Numbered from the stretch's first letter, positions 37,899-49,733 are shown. The stretch is 64,000 nucleotides of DNA from an uncultured Coriobacteriaceae bacterium (GCA_944321435.1 CALULH010000002.1:124001-188000); one strand, 5' to 3'. Numbers and translations are program-made. Notes: generated by a model from the sequence alone, not told the origin.

Positions 37899-37952
37899 CG
37901 GCGTATCCCTGCGAATGTGGGCTTTGCAAACATCCTCCGGGATACGCCGCCC
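37899..37952 (+). ncRNA. Family-7 hairpin, copy A
   Basis: A stem (37901-37910 with 37940-37949, GGCGTATCCC/GGGATACGCC) encloses a 29-nt loop containing GTGGGCTTTGCAAAC. The same 15-nt core, with one or two changes, sits in hairpins with quite different stems at 38037-38091 and 53166-53236. It could be a structured RNA or a DNA hairpin site. Confidence 0.65.
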
Positions 37953-38036
37953 GGCACCAGAGCCCGGGCACTGCCCCCGTCCCTATCCCCTTATCCGGCG
38001 AGAACGACCGGGAAGGCCTTGCCTTGGCCGGAGGGG

Positions 38037-38091
38037 GGGGGATTACCCCGCAGGACGTTTGCCAAGCCCACGCCCGAAGGGGTAATCCCCC
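38037..38091 (-). ncRNA. Family-7 hairpin, copy B
   Basis: A 13-bp perfect stem (38037-38049 with 38079-38091) encloses a 29-nt loop that reads GTGGGCTTGGCAAAC on the minus strand. The stem is unrelated to that of copy A. It lies 14 bp after the ispF stop codon and about 200 bp before the cysS start. Confidence 0.65.
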
Positions 38092-38105
38092 GGCCCGCGA
38101 GCGGC

Positions 38106-38600
38106 TTACCGGCTACATCGCTCGAGCAAGCAGACGGCCCAAGCGCCGACGCCCTCGCCCTGGCCCTCCCAGCCGAGCTTCTCGGTCGTAGTCGCCTTGA
38201 CGCCCACCGCGTCAACGGGAACGCCGAGGGCGCCCGCCAGGTTCTCGCGCATGGCATCGCGGTACGGGCTGATCTTGGGCTCTTGGCAGGCCAACGTGCA
38301 GTCCGCATCCACCAGCTCAAAGCCCAGCTCGCGCGCGTAAGCCATCACGCGGCCCAGCAGAACCAGGGAGTCAGCCCCCTCGTAAGCAGGATCGGTGTCT
38401 GGGAAGAGCTTGCCGATGTCCCCTCCGCGGCACGCGCCCAGAATGGCGTCGGCCAGCGCATGCGCCAGCACGTCGGCGTCAGAATGGCCCAAAAGGCCCT
38501 TGTCGTGGGGAATATCCACGCCGCCGATAATGCAGCGGCGACCTTCCACAAGGCGGTGAACATCGTATCCGTGGCCGATTCTCAACGCGCTGTGTTGCAT
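38106..38600 (-). CDS. ispF: 2-C-methyl-D-erythritol 2,4-cyclodiphosphate synthase
   Basis: A 164-residue enzyme of the MEP isoprenoid pathway that forms MEcPP. It has RIGHGYDVHRL (zinc Asp and His), GGVDIPHDKGLLGHSDADVL, GKLFPDTDPAYEGADS and KATTTEKLGWEGQGEG. I chose the ATG at 38600 because IspF proteins normally begin near RIGHGYD. An ATG at 38642 adds 14 residues but has no ribosome site. It follows ispD on the same strand. Confidence 0.95.
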   Translation of the reverse strand: MQHSALRIGHGYDVHRLVEGRRCIIGGVDIPHDKGLLGHSDADVLAHALADAILGACRGGDIGKLFPDTDPAYEGADSLVLLGRVMAYARELGFELVDADCTLACQEPKISPYRDAMRENLAGALGVPVDAVGVKATTTEKLGWEGQGEGVGAWAVCLLERCSR

Positions 38601-38790
38601 GAGCCCCGCAGCTCCCTCCGTGCCGAAGCGAATTTCAGCCATGATACCGCACGGCGGCGGCGCAAGGCCACAGGGGCAGGGAAGAGTTCGCGGGTCGCGT
38701 GCGTAACGACGGCGGTCCCGTCCTCTCCAAGCGCCGACGGGCGGGGCCGGCGGGCGGGCGGGCCGGCGGGCGGGCGGGCGGCGCCAAAAA

Positions 38791-38855
38791 GCGTCGCACC
38801 GCTTGCATGAAGGAGTCGAAAAGGGCCTTCTCGTGTAAGCGGTGCGACGCTTTTT
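38791..38855. repeat. Family-4 hairpin, copy C (solitary)
   Basis: 60 nt (arms 38791-38810 and 38831-38850), followed by TTTTT. The CACAGC/GCTGTG step of copies A and B is CACCGC/GCGGTG here, a paired change that keeps the stem. It lies between ispF and ispD next to a GGCGGGCGGGC-rich tract (about 38739-38783). Confidence 0.85.
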
Positions 38856-38872
38856 CCCTGCGGTCAGCCCTC

Positions 38873-39020
38873 TACCCGTATAGGCGCAGAAGGGCCCCGA
38901 CCCGCCCGATGATCCGCCGCCAGCAGTCAGCTCTTTACCCGCGCAGGCGCAAAAGGACCCCCGCCGCGGTACTCGTCGAGCTTTCTCTCGTACCCCTATC
39001 CGCGTAGGCGCAGAAGGGCC
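38873..39020. repeat. Degenerate repeats of the ispD 3' end
   Basis: The last 24 bp of ispD (38997-39020, TAGGCGCAGAAGGGCC core) recur in altered form at 38936 and 38873, about 62 bp apart. They look like decayed tandem copies of the gene end. Confidence 0.6.
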
Positions 39021-39772
39021 TCGATGAGCGGAACGTCCTCGGGAACGGTGACCTTGAGGTTGTCGCGCGGCGTATCGAGCAGCAGCACGTTGCCGCCGAT
39101 ATGCTCGACAAGGGACGCATCATCAGTGCCGACGAAGCCCGCGGCCTCGGCGGCGGCGTACGCGCGGCGCATAACGTCGACGGGAAACACTTGCGGCGTC
39201 TGCACGGACCAGAGCAGCGCGCGGTCGGGCGTGCTCGCAATGAGCCCGCCTGCACCGACCTGCTTCATGGTGTCCACAGCGGGCTGGCCGCACACCACGC
39301 CGTCCAACGGGGGGTGCGGCGAGAAGGAGCCGGGGCCGTGCGCGCCGCCCGCCTCAAGCGCCTGAACCGCCTGGTCGATAACCTCCGATCTAATCAGCGG
39401 CCGCGCGCCGTCGTGAATGGCCACGATGCCAAACTCCGCCGGAGCCGCCTCGACGCCGGCGCGCGTGGAGGCTTGGCGCGTGGCCCCCGCATCAGCAAAC
39501 GTCACGGGTGTGGAGAGCCCCAGGGGCTCCACCGCCTGCGCGCGCATGTCGTCACGCCGCTCCGGCGGGCAGACCAGCACGATATGCCCGATTGTGGCAG
39601 CTTGGTCAAAGGCTATGAGAGACCAGCTCACCAGCGGGAGCCCCGCAACCTTCATCAGCTGCTTGCCGCCCTTATGTCCCAGTCGGCTGCCGATGCCACC
39701 CGCCGCTATCACCGCGCAGGCGCGCCGGGACGCAAAATCGCCCGCAGATCCGTTGACGCACATATCAGCCAT
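38996..39772 (-). CDS. ispD: 2-C-methyl-D-erythritol 4-phosphate cytidylyltransferase
   Basis: A 258-residue enzyme that makes CDP-methylerythritol. The nucleotide-binding VIAAGGIGSRLGHKGGKQLMKV, the VAIHDGARPLI motif and TDDASLVEHIGGNVLL are all present. ATG 39772 is preferred to the GTG at 39775 because AAGGGG lies 7 nt before it. It is between disA and ispF, as in Bacillus. Confidence 0.95.
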   Translation of the reverse strand: MADMCVNGSAGDFASRRACAVIAAGGIGSRLGHKGGKQLMKVAGLPLVSWSLIAFDQAATIGHIVLVCPPERRDDMRAQAVEPLGLSTPVTFADAGATRQASTRAGVEAAPAEFGIVAIHDGARPLIRSEVIDQAVQALEAGGAHGPGSFSPHPPLDGVVCGQPAVDTMKQVGAGGLIASTPDRALLWSVQTPQVFPVDVMRRAYAAAEAAGFVGTDDASLVEHIGGNVLLLDTPRDNLKVTVPEDVPLIEALLRLRG

Positions 39773-39919
39773 CACGCTGCCCCTTCCCTTGCCGTTGCGG
39801 ACGCGATCGCCCGCAACCGCCCGACCCGTCTTCCGGCTTTGGACCGAAGGCCGCCTTATCGCCGCGCGGCGCCCCAGACCCGTGCGCGGGCGCGCCCGAA
39901 AGCGCGGCCCGCCGGCATG

Positions 39920-40975
39920 CTAGCGCTTGGACTGCATGCGGGACAGGCTGTCGGCCAAAATGGTGGGGTTGTTGACGCCAAAGTCGCGCAGGCGCTCGGG
40001 GTCCTTCTTGATATCGCGGAGCACGTCTTGGAACGAATCGTACTCGTCCACGATCTTCTCGGCCACACCGTCGCGCACCACCGACACGCGCGAGAGCGTG
40101 CGCAGGCCCAGCGGCGTGAGCACGCTGTCCTCCTCGAGGTTCTGGTAGCCCAGCGCCGTGGCGATGCTCTTGGGGTTGGTGAGCTCCTGCGCGCTCATGG
40201 CGCTGAACTTGTCGCGCACCACGGCGGCGTTGTCCTCGGTCGAGTCGGCGGCGTAGTCGCGGATCATGAGGTTGTACTCGTCCTCCACAGCGCTTCCCGC
40301 CAGTTGCTCGAGCTGCATGCGTACAAGCTTGCCCTGGCTGCCCAGCTGCTCGATGGAGCGCTTGATCTCCTCCTTGGCCTGCTGGATGAGCTCGAAGGTG
40401 GAGAAGATTTCGGTCACGTCGGACAGCGTCACGTAGTCGTCCAGCTCGAGCGCGGTGAGGCGCACCAGCTGGCGATCGAGCGACGTGCGGGTGGTCTGCA
40501 GCGTGGAGAGCAGCTGACCCACGGTGTTCATGATGTCCGCGACCGATTTGACCTGGTAGGACTTGCCGTCAACGTACACGTTGATGACCGACCTGCGCTC
40601 GGACACCGAGATTACGATGGCGTCGGTCAGCACGGACATGCGCGCGGCGGTGCGGTGGCGCATGCCGGTCTCGCTCGTGGCCAGCGACGGGTCGGGATTC
40701 AAGTGGAAGTTGGCGCGCAGGATCTGCGACAGGTTGCCGTCGATCACGATGGCGCCGTCCATCTTGGAGAGCTCGAACAGGCGGTGCGAGGTAAACGAGA
40801 TGTTGAGCGGGAATCCGTCGTTGCCGACGGCCAGAACGGCGTCGGTGTCTCCCACGCAAATCAGGGCGCCGAGATGGCCGGCGATGATCATGTCCAGGGC
40901 GGTGCGCAGCGGCTGGCCGGGAGCGGTCAGGCGGACGGCTTCCCTCATACGTTCGCGATGACTTTTCTGATCCAT
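39920..40975 (-). CDS. disA: DNA integrity scanning diadenylate cyclase DisA
   Basis: A 351-residue enzyme that makes the second messenger c-di-AMP and scans DNA. The N-terminal DAC domain carries the DGA (MDGAIVIDGN) and RHRTA (GMRHRTAARMS) motifs. A helical spine and a C-terminal helix-hairpin-helix DNA-binding domain follow. Its start is just upstream of the clpC terminator region. radA, often its neighbour, is not between clpC and disA here. Confidence 0.96.
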   Translation of the reverse strand: MDQKSHRERMREAVRLTAPGQPLRTALDMIIAGHLGALICVGDTDAVLAVGNDGFPLNISFTSHRLFELSKMDGAIVIDGNLSQILRANFHLNPDPSLATSETGMRHRTAARMSVLTDAIVISVSERRSVINVYVDGKSYQVKSVADIMNTVGQLLSTLQTTRTSLDRQLVRLTALELDDYVTLSDVTEIFSTFELIQQAKEEIKRSIEQLGSQGKLVRMQLEQLAGSAVEDEYNLMIRDYAADSTEDNAAVVRDKFSAMSAQELTNPKSIATALGYQNLEEDSVLTPLGLRTLSRVSVVRDGVAEKIVDEYDSFQDVLRDIKKDPERLRDFGVNNPTILADSLSRMQSKR

Positions 40976-41239
40976 GCGCCCTCCCCCGGTTCATGCGGCG
41001 TGACGAACGCCGCGCCCAAAACGCGCCGCCCGCGGGCAGCGCGGAAAATTCAGCTCCCTCAAGTATAAACCGCCTGATTTGTACCCGGAAAGCCAGGCGC
41101 ATAAAGCCCCTGAAAAGAACCGAAGCGCCGAGGGCAAACGGCCCGCACGGCAAAGCGTCCGGCCGGGGCGCGACGGGCGGTCGCTCCCGCAGCGCGCGGT
41201 GGGAAGCGGCGGGGAACGGCGGCGGGCGCATGGGCCGCC
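40976..41239. other. Intergenic region between clpC and disA
   Basis: GC-rich sequence with no gene that I can support. It must hold the disA promoter, unless clpC transcription reads through the terminator at 41240. Confidence 0.4.
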
Positions 41240-41292
41240 GAAAAAAGAGAGCCGCCCCGCCGGTTGCACCTTGCGGCAAAAGCGGGGCGGCC
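41240..41292 (-). terminator. clpC terminator
   Basis: The stem GCCGCCCCGC / GCGGGGCGGC (21-nt loop) is followed on the minus strand by TCTCTTTTTTC, about 70 bp past clpC. Confidence 0.8.
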
Positions 41293-41359
41293 CCGTCGCC
41301 AGGGTCGGGCGGCGCAGCAATACCCGCGCCGTCTGACCCGCTGCGGTCTTAGAACGCGC

Positions 41360-44011
<2,652 letters not shown>

Positions 44012-44387
44012 GGTGTCACCTCTTAACGCGCCGCCCGCCACGCGGGCAGGCGGCCTTGCATGCTTCTATGGCAACGATCGCGGTTTTACCGTGACTGTTT
44101 ACCCAGAGAAAAGCCATGGTAACCCATGCGCTTGCATTTTCACAACCGCTGTGGCCCGCAGCTTCATAAAGAAACGGGCGAGGAGCACAGGAGGCGCCTT
44201 TCGCCCGTCGCCTTACGCCGCAGCCGGCTCAGCGGTCTCGGGGCGCGCGGCGGGCTTCGAGCCTTTTCCGGCGCCCCTGCATGCAGCCTGCTCCTCCCGT
44301 CCCGCGCGCCGAGCCCCTCGTCCGGAACATCGTTTCGCGGGAAGCTGCTAGTATTGCCTCCGGAAAACGACGTTTGAGGAGCCCCGC
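44012..44387. other. Intergenic region between clpC and the EamA gene
   Basis: The divergent promoter region. I see one hairpin (about 44172-44211, ACGGGCGA/TCGCCCGT) and no gene, CIRCE element or HAIR-type inverted repeat. Confidence 0.4.
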
Positions 44388-44500
44388 ATGCCATCTACCT
44401 CTTTTTCACAGCCCGCGGCCCCGCAGGCACCGCGACGCAGCGCACGGATGCGCCAGCCGCAGACGCCCCATCCGGCTCCGTCCTTACGCGCGGCTGGTGC

Positions 44501-45403
44501 GTGTGCCTGCTGGCGCTTATCGCCTGCGCCCTGTGGGGCAGCGCCATCCCGTGCATCAAGATCGGGTACGCGCTCATGGGCATCAGCGCTTCCGACGTGC
44601 CGTCGGAGATCCTCTTCGCGGGGTTGCGCTTCATGATCGCCGGGGTTATCGCGCTCACGGCGGAGGGCGCGGCGCGGCGGCGGTTCCCGCGCGTTAAGCG
44701 GTCGTCATGGAGCATGGTCCTCAAGCTGTGCCTGGCGCAAACGGTGGTGCAGTACACGTTCTTCTATATTGGCGTGTCGCACGCGTCGGGCGTGAAGGGA
44801 ACCATCGTCAACGCATCCAACACGTTCATCTGCATTTTGATTGCCGCGCTGGTGTTTCGGCAGGAGCGGCTGACGTCGCGCAAGGTGCTGGGCTGCCTGG
44901 TGGGGTTTGCGGGCGTGGTGCTGGTGAACCTGACCGGCAGCGGGCTTGACGGAGCCATGACGCTCACCGGCGAGGGGTTCATTCTGGTGTCGGCCGTGTG
45001 CTACGGCGTATCGTCGTCGCTGATCCGCGTGTACTCCCAGCGCGAGAGCCCCGTGGCGCTGAGCGGCTGGCAGTTTCTGGTGGGCGGCTGCGTGCTGGCG
45101 CTGGCCGGGCTGGCCACGGGCGGGCGCATTCCGCTGGTCACACCGGCGGGACTGGGCGTGCTCGCGTGGCTGGGGTGCGTGTCGGGCGTGGCGTACTCGC
45201 TGTGGAGCCTGCTGCTGAAGCACAACCCCACCTCGCGCGTTGCCATCTACGGATTCATGAACCCGGTCTTCGGCGTGGTGCTGTCCAGCGTGCTGCTGGG
45301 CGAGCAGAGTCTGCCCTGGCAGCAGACGCTGGCCGCGCTCGTGCTCATCGCGGTGGGAATCGTGGTGGTGAACCGCCCGTCGCAACGGGATCGGGCAGCC
45401 TGA
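44501..45403 (+). CDS. EamA/DMT-family transporter, N-terminus apparently frameshifted
   Basis: A 300-residue membrane protein with about ten hydrophobic helices in two EamA repeats (ACALWGSAIPCIKIGYAL; SHASGVKGTIVNASNTF; second half GFILVSAVCYGVSSSLI). It probably exports a small metabolite; the substrate is unknown. The only in-frame start is a weak GTG at 44501. An ATG at 44388 with an ideal GAGGAG ribosome site reads in a different frame (MPSTSFSQPAAPQAP), and the frame from about 44444 onward makes sense (TDAPAADAPSGSVLTRGW). A one-base shift between 44430 and 44450 would join them. Confidence 0.8.
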   Translation: MCLLALIACALWGSAIPCIKIGYALMGISASDVPSEILFAGLRFMIAGVIALTAEGAARRRFPRVKRSSWSMVLKLCLAQTVVQYTFFYIGVSHASGVKGTIVNASNTFICILIAALVFRQERLTSRKVLGCLVGFAGVVLVNLTGSGLDGAMTLTGEGFILVSAVCYGVSSSLIRVYSQRESPVALSGWQFLVGGCVLALAGLATGGRIPLVTPAGLGVLAWLGCVSGVAYSLWSLLLKHNPTSRVAIYGFMNPVFGVVLSSVLLGEQSLPWQQTLAALVLIAVGIVVVNRPSQRDRAA

Positions 45404-45456
45404 GGCGCTCAAACGCGGGGATGCGGTGACAGGGTGCTCGTGACCAGACAGGGCGC

Positions 45457-45625
45457 TGTGCAAATATTCGAGCTATGGACGATTCGGGGAGAGCGCTGCG
45501 ACTGGGGGATCCTAAAATATGCAATATTACGCATATCTTCTATAATTTATACGTAATATCGGATATTACTATTCTTTCCCACAAACCTAAGCTTCCAAAT
45601 CGTCCATAGCTCGAATATTTGCACA
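45457..45625. repeat. Family-2 inverted-repeat element, copy B
   Basis: Perfect 28-bp arms (45457-45484 and 45598-45625) differ from copy A by one base, and that change is mirrored in the other arm. The 113-bp interior is strikingly AT-rich (about 45514-45580) within a 65% GC genome and unlike copy A. It lies downstream of the EamA gene, convergent with the flippase gene. Confidence 0.85.
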
Positions 45626-45793
45626 CGAGCTTGCGGAGAAGAGATCCTACCGGCAGGAAACTTGGCCGCTCGCCCCAGGCCACGCGGGCCCGACGCATCT
45701 CTTACGCGAAAAGGCCAGCCAAACAGAGCCCGCATCTGCCAAGCGACGGCAAGACACCGTAGACGATCCACCCCACGGGATACCTAGCCACCC

Positions 45794-47464
45794 TTACGAC
45801 CGCTTGGCCGCCGCATCCTCCATGTCGTTGAAGCTCGTCCGGATGGAGAGGTACTCGCTCGCCAGCAGCACGAACAGGATGCTCATGACGATCATGAACG
45901 ACAGCACCGCGCCCGCCAGGTCGGTGAAGCCGATGAGCAGCCAGGGAATGTAGAGCGAGAAGCCGAAGGTCATGATGTAGATGCGCGTAACCGACTTCTG
46001 ACGGCGGAGCAGCGTGATGACCTGGTAGAGGAAGTCTATGGCCGCCGTAACGCCACCTGCGGCCACCATGACGTAGGCAAGGCCGCGGAACCGCTCGAAA
46101 TCCACGCCGTAGCAGAAGCTCATGAACGGAACGCCCACCCAGCTCATGATCAGCAGCGTGACCAAGGTGACGCCCACGATGAGCGCCAAGATGGCGATGA
46201 TGGTGAGGTCGAACGCCTTGCGTTTCTTGCGGTCGCTCCACAGCCCCGCCATGCGCACCAGCAGCGGCTTGTAGACGCTCTGAACGCCCAGCGTGATGCC
46301 CGAAGCCGGGATGAACAGCGCACTGTAATACAGCTGGTTGTCGTAGGAGAGCATGCCCTCCATCATGAACTTGGGCATGGAGTCGATGAGCATGTAGAGG
46401 AAGAGCGCCAAAAACAGCGGGAAGCACTCGCGGAACAGGCCGCGCACGCTGGACACGCTGAACCGCCGCGAACGCGGGCTCTCGAAAAGCGTCACCGGCA
46501 GCGTGAACAGCACGAACGTGGCGATGCAGGCCACCGCCATGACCACGCAGGCAACGCCGACGCTGCGCGTGACCAGGAGCGCCGCCGAGAAGAACACGAT
46601 GGCGGCCAGCGAGCGCACCAGCTGGGAGATGCCAGCAAGGTAGAGCTTGTCCACCTGCTGCAAGCGCCCCTCGTAGACGTCGGCCAGGGCGTCGACCATC
46701 TTCCAGAGGTACGTGCCGACGCTGATGAAAAGCATGGAGCCCTCGTAGCCGCGCAGCATGCAGTACAGCACGCCGAGCGCCATCATGGCAACGCATGTGA
46801 TGATGCGGTTGACCTGGTAGTCCTTGAAGGTATGGCGCTCGGACAGGTCGGAGACCTGGTAGGTGCGCACGCCGTAGTTCCCTACGTACATGAGCAGCAT
46901 GGCCGTCACGTACGCAAGCGAGAACATGCCGGCCTGCTCGGTGCCGGCCAGCTGCGTGGCGACCACCGTGAGCACCGGAAACGCCATTCCCCACGCCACG
47001 GTTCCCAGCGTGTTGCACACGTAGTCGCGCGTGGTCTGGTGCTCGGCGTACTGCGCGCCCTCGAGCCCCAACGTGCCCCCGGTGACGGCGCCCACCAGCC
47101 GGTCGAACCACGCGTTCACCAGCTTGCGGAGCCTGCCCTCGGTATGCGGGCGGAGCGATCCCAGCCGCGCGAGAAACGCCGGCGCCCTGCGGGACGAGCG
47201 CTCTGCGGGGGCGTGTACCCCGGAAGCGGAGGAGAAGGGGCCGCCCGCCATGGGGCCGCCGTGCTCAGCCGGGGCACCTGCGCGGCGTGGGCGAGAAGCG
47301 CCTCCGCCTATGCCCTGCGCGGGCGCTCCCGCGGCCCGCGGCGCATGCTGCGGCCGCGCGGCGCCCCGGGGCGCGCCGCCCGTCCCCGCCGTCCCCCGCA
47401 TCATCGGCGCGTCGGCGCGCTTCTCGCCCGCCTGTCTTTGACCCTGTCCTGGAACCTCGGGCAT
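45794..47464 (-). CDS. Polysaccharide/lipid flippase-like membrane protein
   Basis: A 556-residue protein. The first 130 residues are a low-complexity cytoplasmic region rich in Ala, Pro, Gly and Arg. From about residue 150 there are some 12-14 hydrophobic helices (GMAFPVLTVVATQLAGTEQAG, LFLALFLYMLIDSMPKFMM), typical of the Wzx/MATE-like oligosaccharide flippase superfamily. AAGGGGCTGCAC precedes the ATG. No glycosyltransferase genes are nearby, so the cargo (cell-wall or capsule precursor) is unknown. Confidence 0.8.
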   Translation of the reverse strand: MPEVPGQGQRQAGEKRADAPMMRGTAGTGGAPRGAARPQHAPRAAGAPAQGIGGGASRPRRAGAPAEHGGPMAGGPFSSASGVHAPAERSSRRAPAFLARLGSLRPHTEGRLRKLVNAWFDRLVGAVTGGTLGLEGAQYAEHQTTRDYVCNTLGTVAWGMAFPVLTVVATQLAGTEQAGMFSLAYVTAMLLMYVGNYGVRTYQVSDLSERHTFKDYQVNRIITCVAMMALGVLYCMLRGYEGSMLFISVGTYLWKMVDALADVYEGRLQQVDKLYLAGISQLVRSLAAIVFFSAALLVTRSVGVACVVMAVACIATFVLFTLPVTLFESPRSRRFSVSSVRGLFRECFPLFLALFLYMLIDSMPKFMMEGMLSYDNQLYYSALFIPASGITLGVQSVYKPLLVRMAGLWSDRKKRKAFDLTIIAILALIVGVTLVTLLIMSWVGVPFMSFCYGVDFERFRGLAYVMVAAGGVTAAIDFLYQVITLLRRQKSVTRIYIMTFGFSLYIPWLLIGFTDLAGAVLSFMIVMSILFVLLASEYLSIRTSFNDMEDAAAKRS

Positions 47465-47804
47465 GTGCAGCCCCTTCCCTGCGTTGTGCGGTTTCGGCCA
47501 TTATACCGGCCCGCGCGGACACAGCTTCAACCTGCACGGGATGGCAACAGAGGCCCCAGGCACCGCGGCGGCCCCTCGGCTCCGCCCGGCGTGAGCAAAC
47601 GTTGACACCTGCGGAGTTTCCACGCGCGGCTGCGGTCCCTCAGGCGACCGTGCGTACACCGCGTGGGACGACGCCTACGCGCGCTACGCCCAGCAGGTGA
47701 CCGCCCTGCAGTGGACGGCGGGGACCGCCACCGATGCCACCCCCGTAGCGCAACGGCAAGCGCCCCGTCCGCCGCGGCCAGCGCCCGCGGCCACTCCCCC
47801 GTTT

Positions 47805-48034
47805 GGTGTGGCCCGCATCCTATTGAGCGTGGCCCAGATCCTGTCTGGTGTGCTTCTCTTTCTGTTTGGTGTGGTTGTCATTCTCGCCCAAAGCGCAAAT
47901 CCTGGGAAAGCATCCCTGCGAACCACACCAGACGCGAATCAGACCACACCAAACAGAAAATAGGGCACACCAAACGGAAGGCAGGGCACACCAAACGGAA
48001 GGCAGGACACACCAAACAGGAGACAAACCACACC
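47805..48034. repeat. Family-3 array, left: inverted sets of 21-bp units
   Basis: GGTGTG units start at 47805, 47826 (degenerate), 47847 and 47868. After a roughly 50-bp centre, the reversed CACACC units start at 47924, 47945, 47966, 47987, 48008 and 48029. Every step is exactly 21 bp, two helical turns. The consensus unit is GGCACACCAAACAGGAAG-like. No spacers vary between units, so it is not a CRISPR. The stretch 47465-47804 has no gene I can support. Confidence 0.9.
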
Positions 48035-48375
48035 AAACAGAGTGTACGGCACGCCCCGTGCGTAAAAGCACGGAACTCTGACGAAAAGCACTGCGCACAT
48101 GGGGAAGGACGGGCCCTTGCGCCGCCGTTTGCGGCGCGCACGGCAAAGCCCCGACCCCACTTGCCGATAAAAACCGTCCGCCCGCGGAATCCCTTTTGGT
48201 CCCCTGCCAGCATGAGGCGCCTTTTCACCGCCTGCGACCTGCGCTGTTGGATATTTGCCAAGATCCGGTTAAATCCTCGTGGGACCCTTGTTGGACGCTC
48301 TTTGCTACCGTGCAGCGTATCCCGCAACAGGACGCATGGATTGCCCCGCGCGAACAGGCGAGAAAGGCGGCCAGC

Positions 48376-49362
48376 ATGAACGCAGAGGATCGAACGGCCT
48401 TGCAACAGGCGCGGAAGGCGGAGCGCAATGGATTGCTCGCGCGCCCTCTCGGCAAATCCGCCCGCAAGGCCTGCGAGCGTCTGCGGGACACCGGATTGCT
48501 TGTCAGCCCGTTCACCGGGTTTTACCTTCGCGCCGAATACGACCAAGACCTCACGCCGCGCAGCCGCATCCTCGCCCTGATACGCACCGTTGCCCAACTT
48601 CATCCAGATTGGATCTTCTGCTCGTTTTCCGCAGCTGTGGTTTATGGGCTGCAAGTGCCCCACGCCCTTCTCGGCCGGCTCCATCTCGCCACCCCGCCCA
48701 ACGGCAACCGACACCGCCTCGCCGGCGTCGCATGCTGTCACCGCCTGAGCGACAGCGCAACCGCGCGCATAGACAACGTACTTGTTACCACGATCGAGCA
48801 GACCCTGCTCGATTGCCTGTGCCAGGCGAGCTTCCGCCACGGGCTCGCCATTGCGGACTCGTCGCTTCATTGGAACCTGACCGATCGGGATCGTATGGAA
48901 CGTTTCGCCGCCAAGCGCGGGACCCGCCGTCACGGCATCAAGACCGCGCGGGCCGTGCTGCGGTACGCAGACGGCCGCAGCGACAACGGAGGGGAATCCG
49001 TAGCGCGGGCAATTATGATCGAAGAGGGCCTTATGCTGCCGGAATTGCAGGTTGAGGTCCCGGACCCCTTGCAGCCCGGGGCCGTTAAGGTCGTCGATTT
49101 TCTTTGGCGCCTGCCCTGCGGGAAAACCATCATCGGGGAGCTGGATGGCGAGGTGAAGTACCAGGGGGCCGATCGCCGGAATCCGCACGGCCTCCAAGGC
49201 GACGACCTTGCGCACGCCGTCCGCGTGCTCAGCGATGAGCGTCGGCGCGAAGCGCGCCTCAACTTGACTGGGGCAACGGTCGTGCGCTTCTCCTACGCCG
49301 AAGCGCTGAATGCCCCGTACCTCGTCAAGCTGCTCACCACCGCCGGAGTCCCCTTTGCGTAA
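48376..49362 (+). CDS. AbiEi/DUF559-like protein with C-terminal nuclease-type fold (nuclease-like gene 2)
   Basis: A 328-residue homologue of the protein at 55-1110. The shared motifs are FCSFSAAVVYGLQV, EQTLLDCLCQASF, GGES-ARAIMIEEG, LQVEVPDP, VVDFLWRLPCGK, IIGELDGEVKY and DERRREARL. The last three fit a PD-(D/E)XK core. The ATG at 48376 follows AAAGG with an 8-nt spacer. Sixty further residues upstream are open but have no ribosome site. It is on the plus strand between the flippase gene and lysS. Family-3 arrays flank both sides at about 340 bp and 50 bp. Confidence 0.8.
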   Translation: MNAEDRTALQQARKAERNGLLARPLGKSARKACERLRDTGLLVSPFTGFYLRAEYDQDLTPRSRILALIRTVAQLHPDWIFCSFSAAVVYGLQVPHALLGRLHLATPPNGNRHRLAGVACCHRLSDSATARIDNVLVTTIEQTLLDCLCQASFRHGLAIADSSLHWNLTDRDRMERFAAKRGTRRHGIKTARAVLRYADGRSDNGGESVARAIMIEEGLMLPELQVEVPDPLQPGAVKVVDFLWRLPCGKTIIGELDGEVKYQGADRRNPHGLQGDDLAHAVRVLSDERRREARLNLTGATVVRFSYAEALNAPYLVKLLTTAGVPFA

Positions 49363-49409
49363 CGGCAGCTTACAACCTGTGCCCGTCAGGCACTACTCGC
49401 TTTCCGTTC

Positions 49410-49658
49410 GGCGTGCTTCATTTTCCGTTTGGTGTGGCCCACATCCTATTGGGTGTGGTCGAGAAGAACAAACGCCCAGGAAAGCGGGGCGGGAAGATCT
49501 TCTCGCCCACACCAAACAGAAAATAGGGCACACCAAATAGGAGACAAGGCACACCAAATAGGAAGCGAACACACCTAACAGGCAACAAGGCACGCCAAAT
49601 AGGAAGCGGGCACACCAAATAGGAGGTGGGGTGCACCCAATGAGGGCTGGGGCACGCC
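49410..49658. repeat. Family-3 array, right
   Basis: Forward GGTGTG-type units start at 49410, 49431 and 49452. After a centre sharing CCAGGAAAGC with the left array, reversed units start at 49508, 49529, 49550, 49570, 49591, 49611, 49632 and 49653 (steps of 20-21 bp). Many units end AAATAGGAAG here instead of the left array's AAACGGAAG. Confidence 0.9.
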
Positions 49659-49678
49659 GAACAGGAAGCCGGGTGCGC

Positions 49679-49712
49679 AAAAAACTGCGGCCGCGCTAAA
49701 GGCGGCCGCAGA
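49679..49712 (-). terminator. lysS terminator
   Basis: The stem CTGCGGCCGC / GCGGCCGCAG ends in TTTTTT on the minus strand, about 210 bp past lysS. Confidence 0.75.
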
Positions 49713-49733
49713 CATCGAGTCGTTAAGACGTTA

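Noticed and set aside
37899..38091. Naming the family-7 hairpins as a known Collinsella RNA motif
   Set aside because: I cannot recall the published consensus well enough to match it, so no name is assigned.
44012..44387. CtsR or HspR operators upstream of clpC
   Set aside because: I looked for the CtsR heptad repeat and the HAIR inverted repeat and found neither.
47805..49658. CRISPR array
   Set aside because: The 21-bp units are directly adjacent with no unique spacers, they occur in inverted sets, and no cas genes are nearby.
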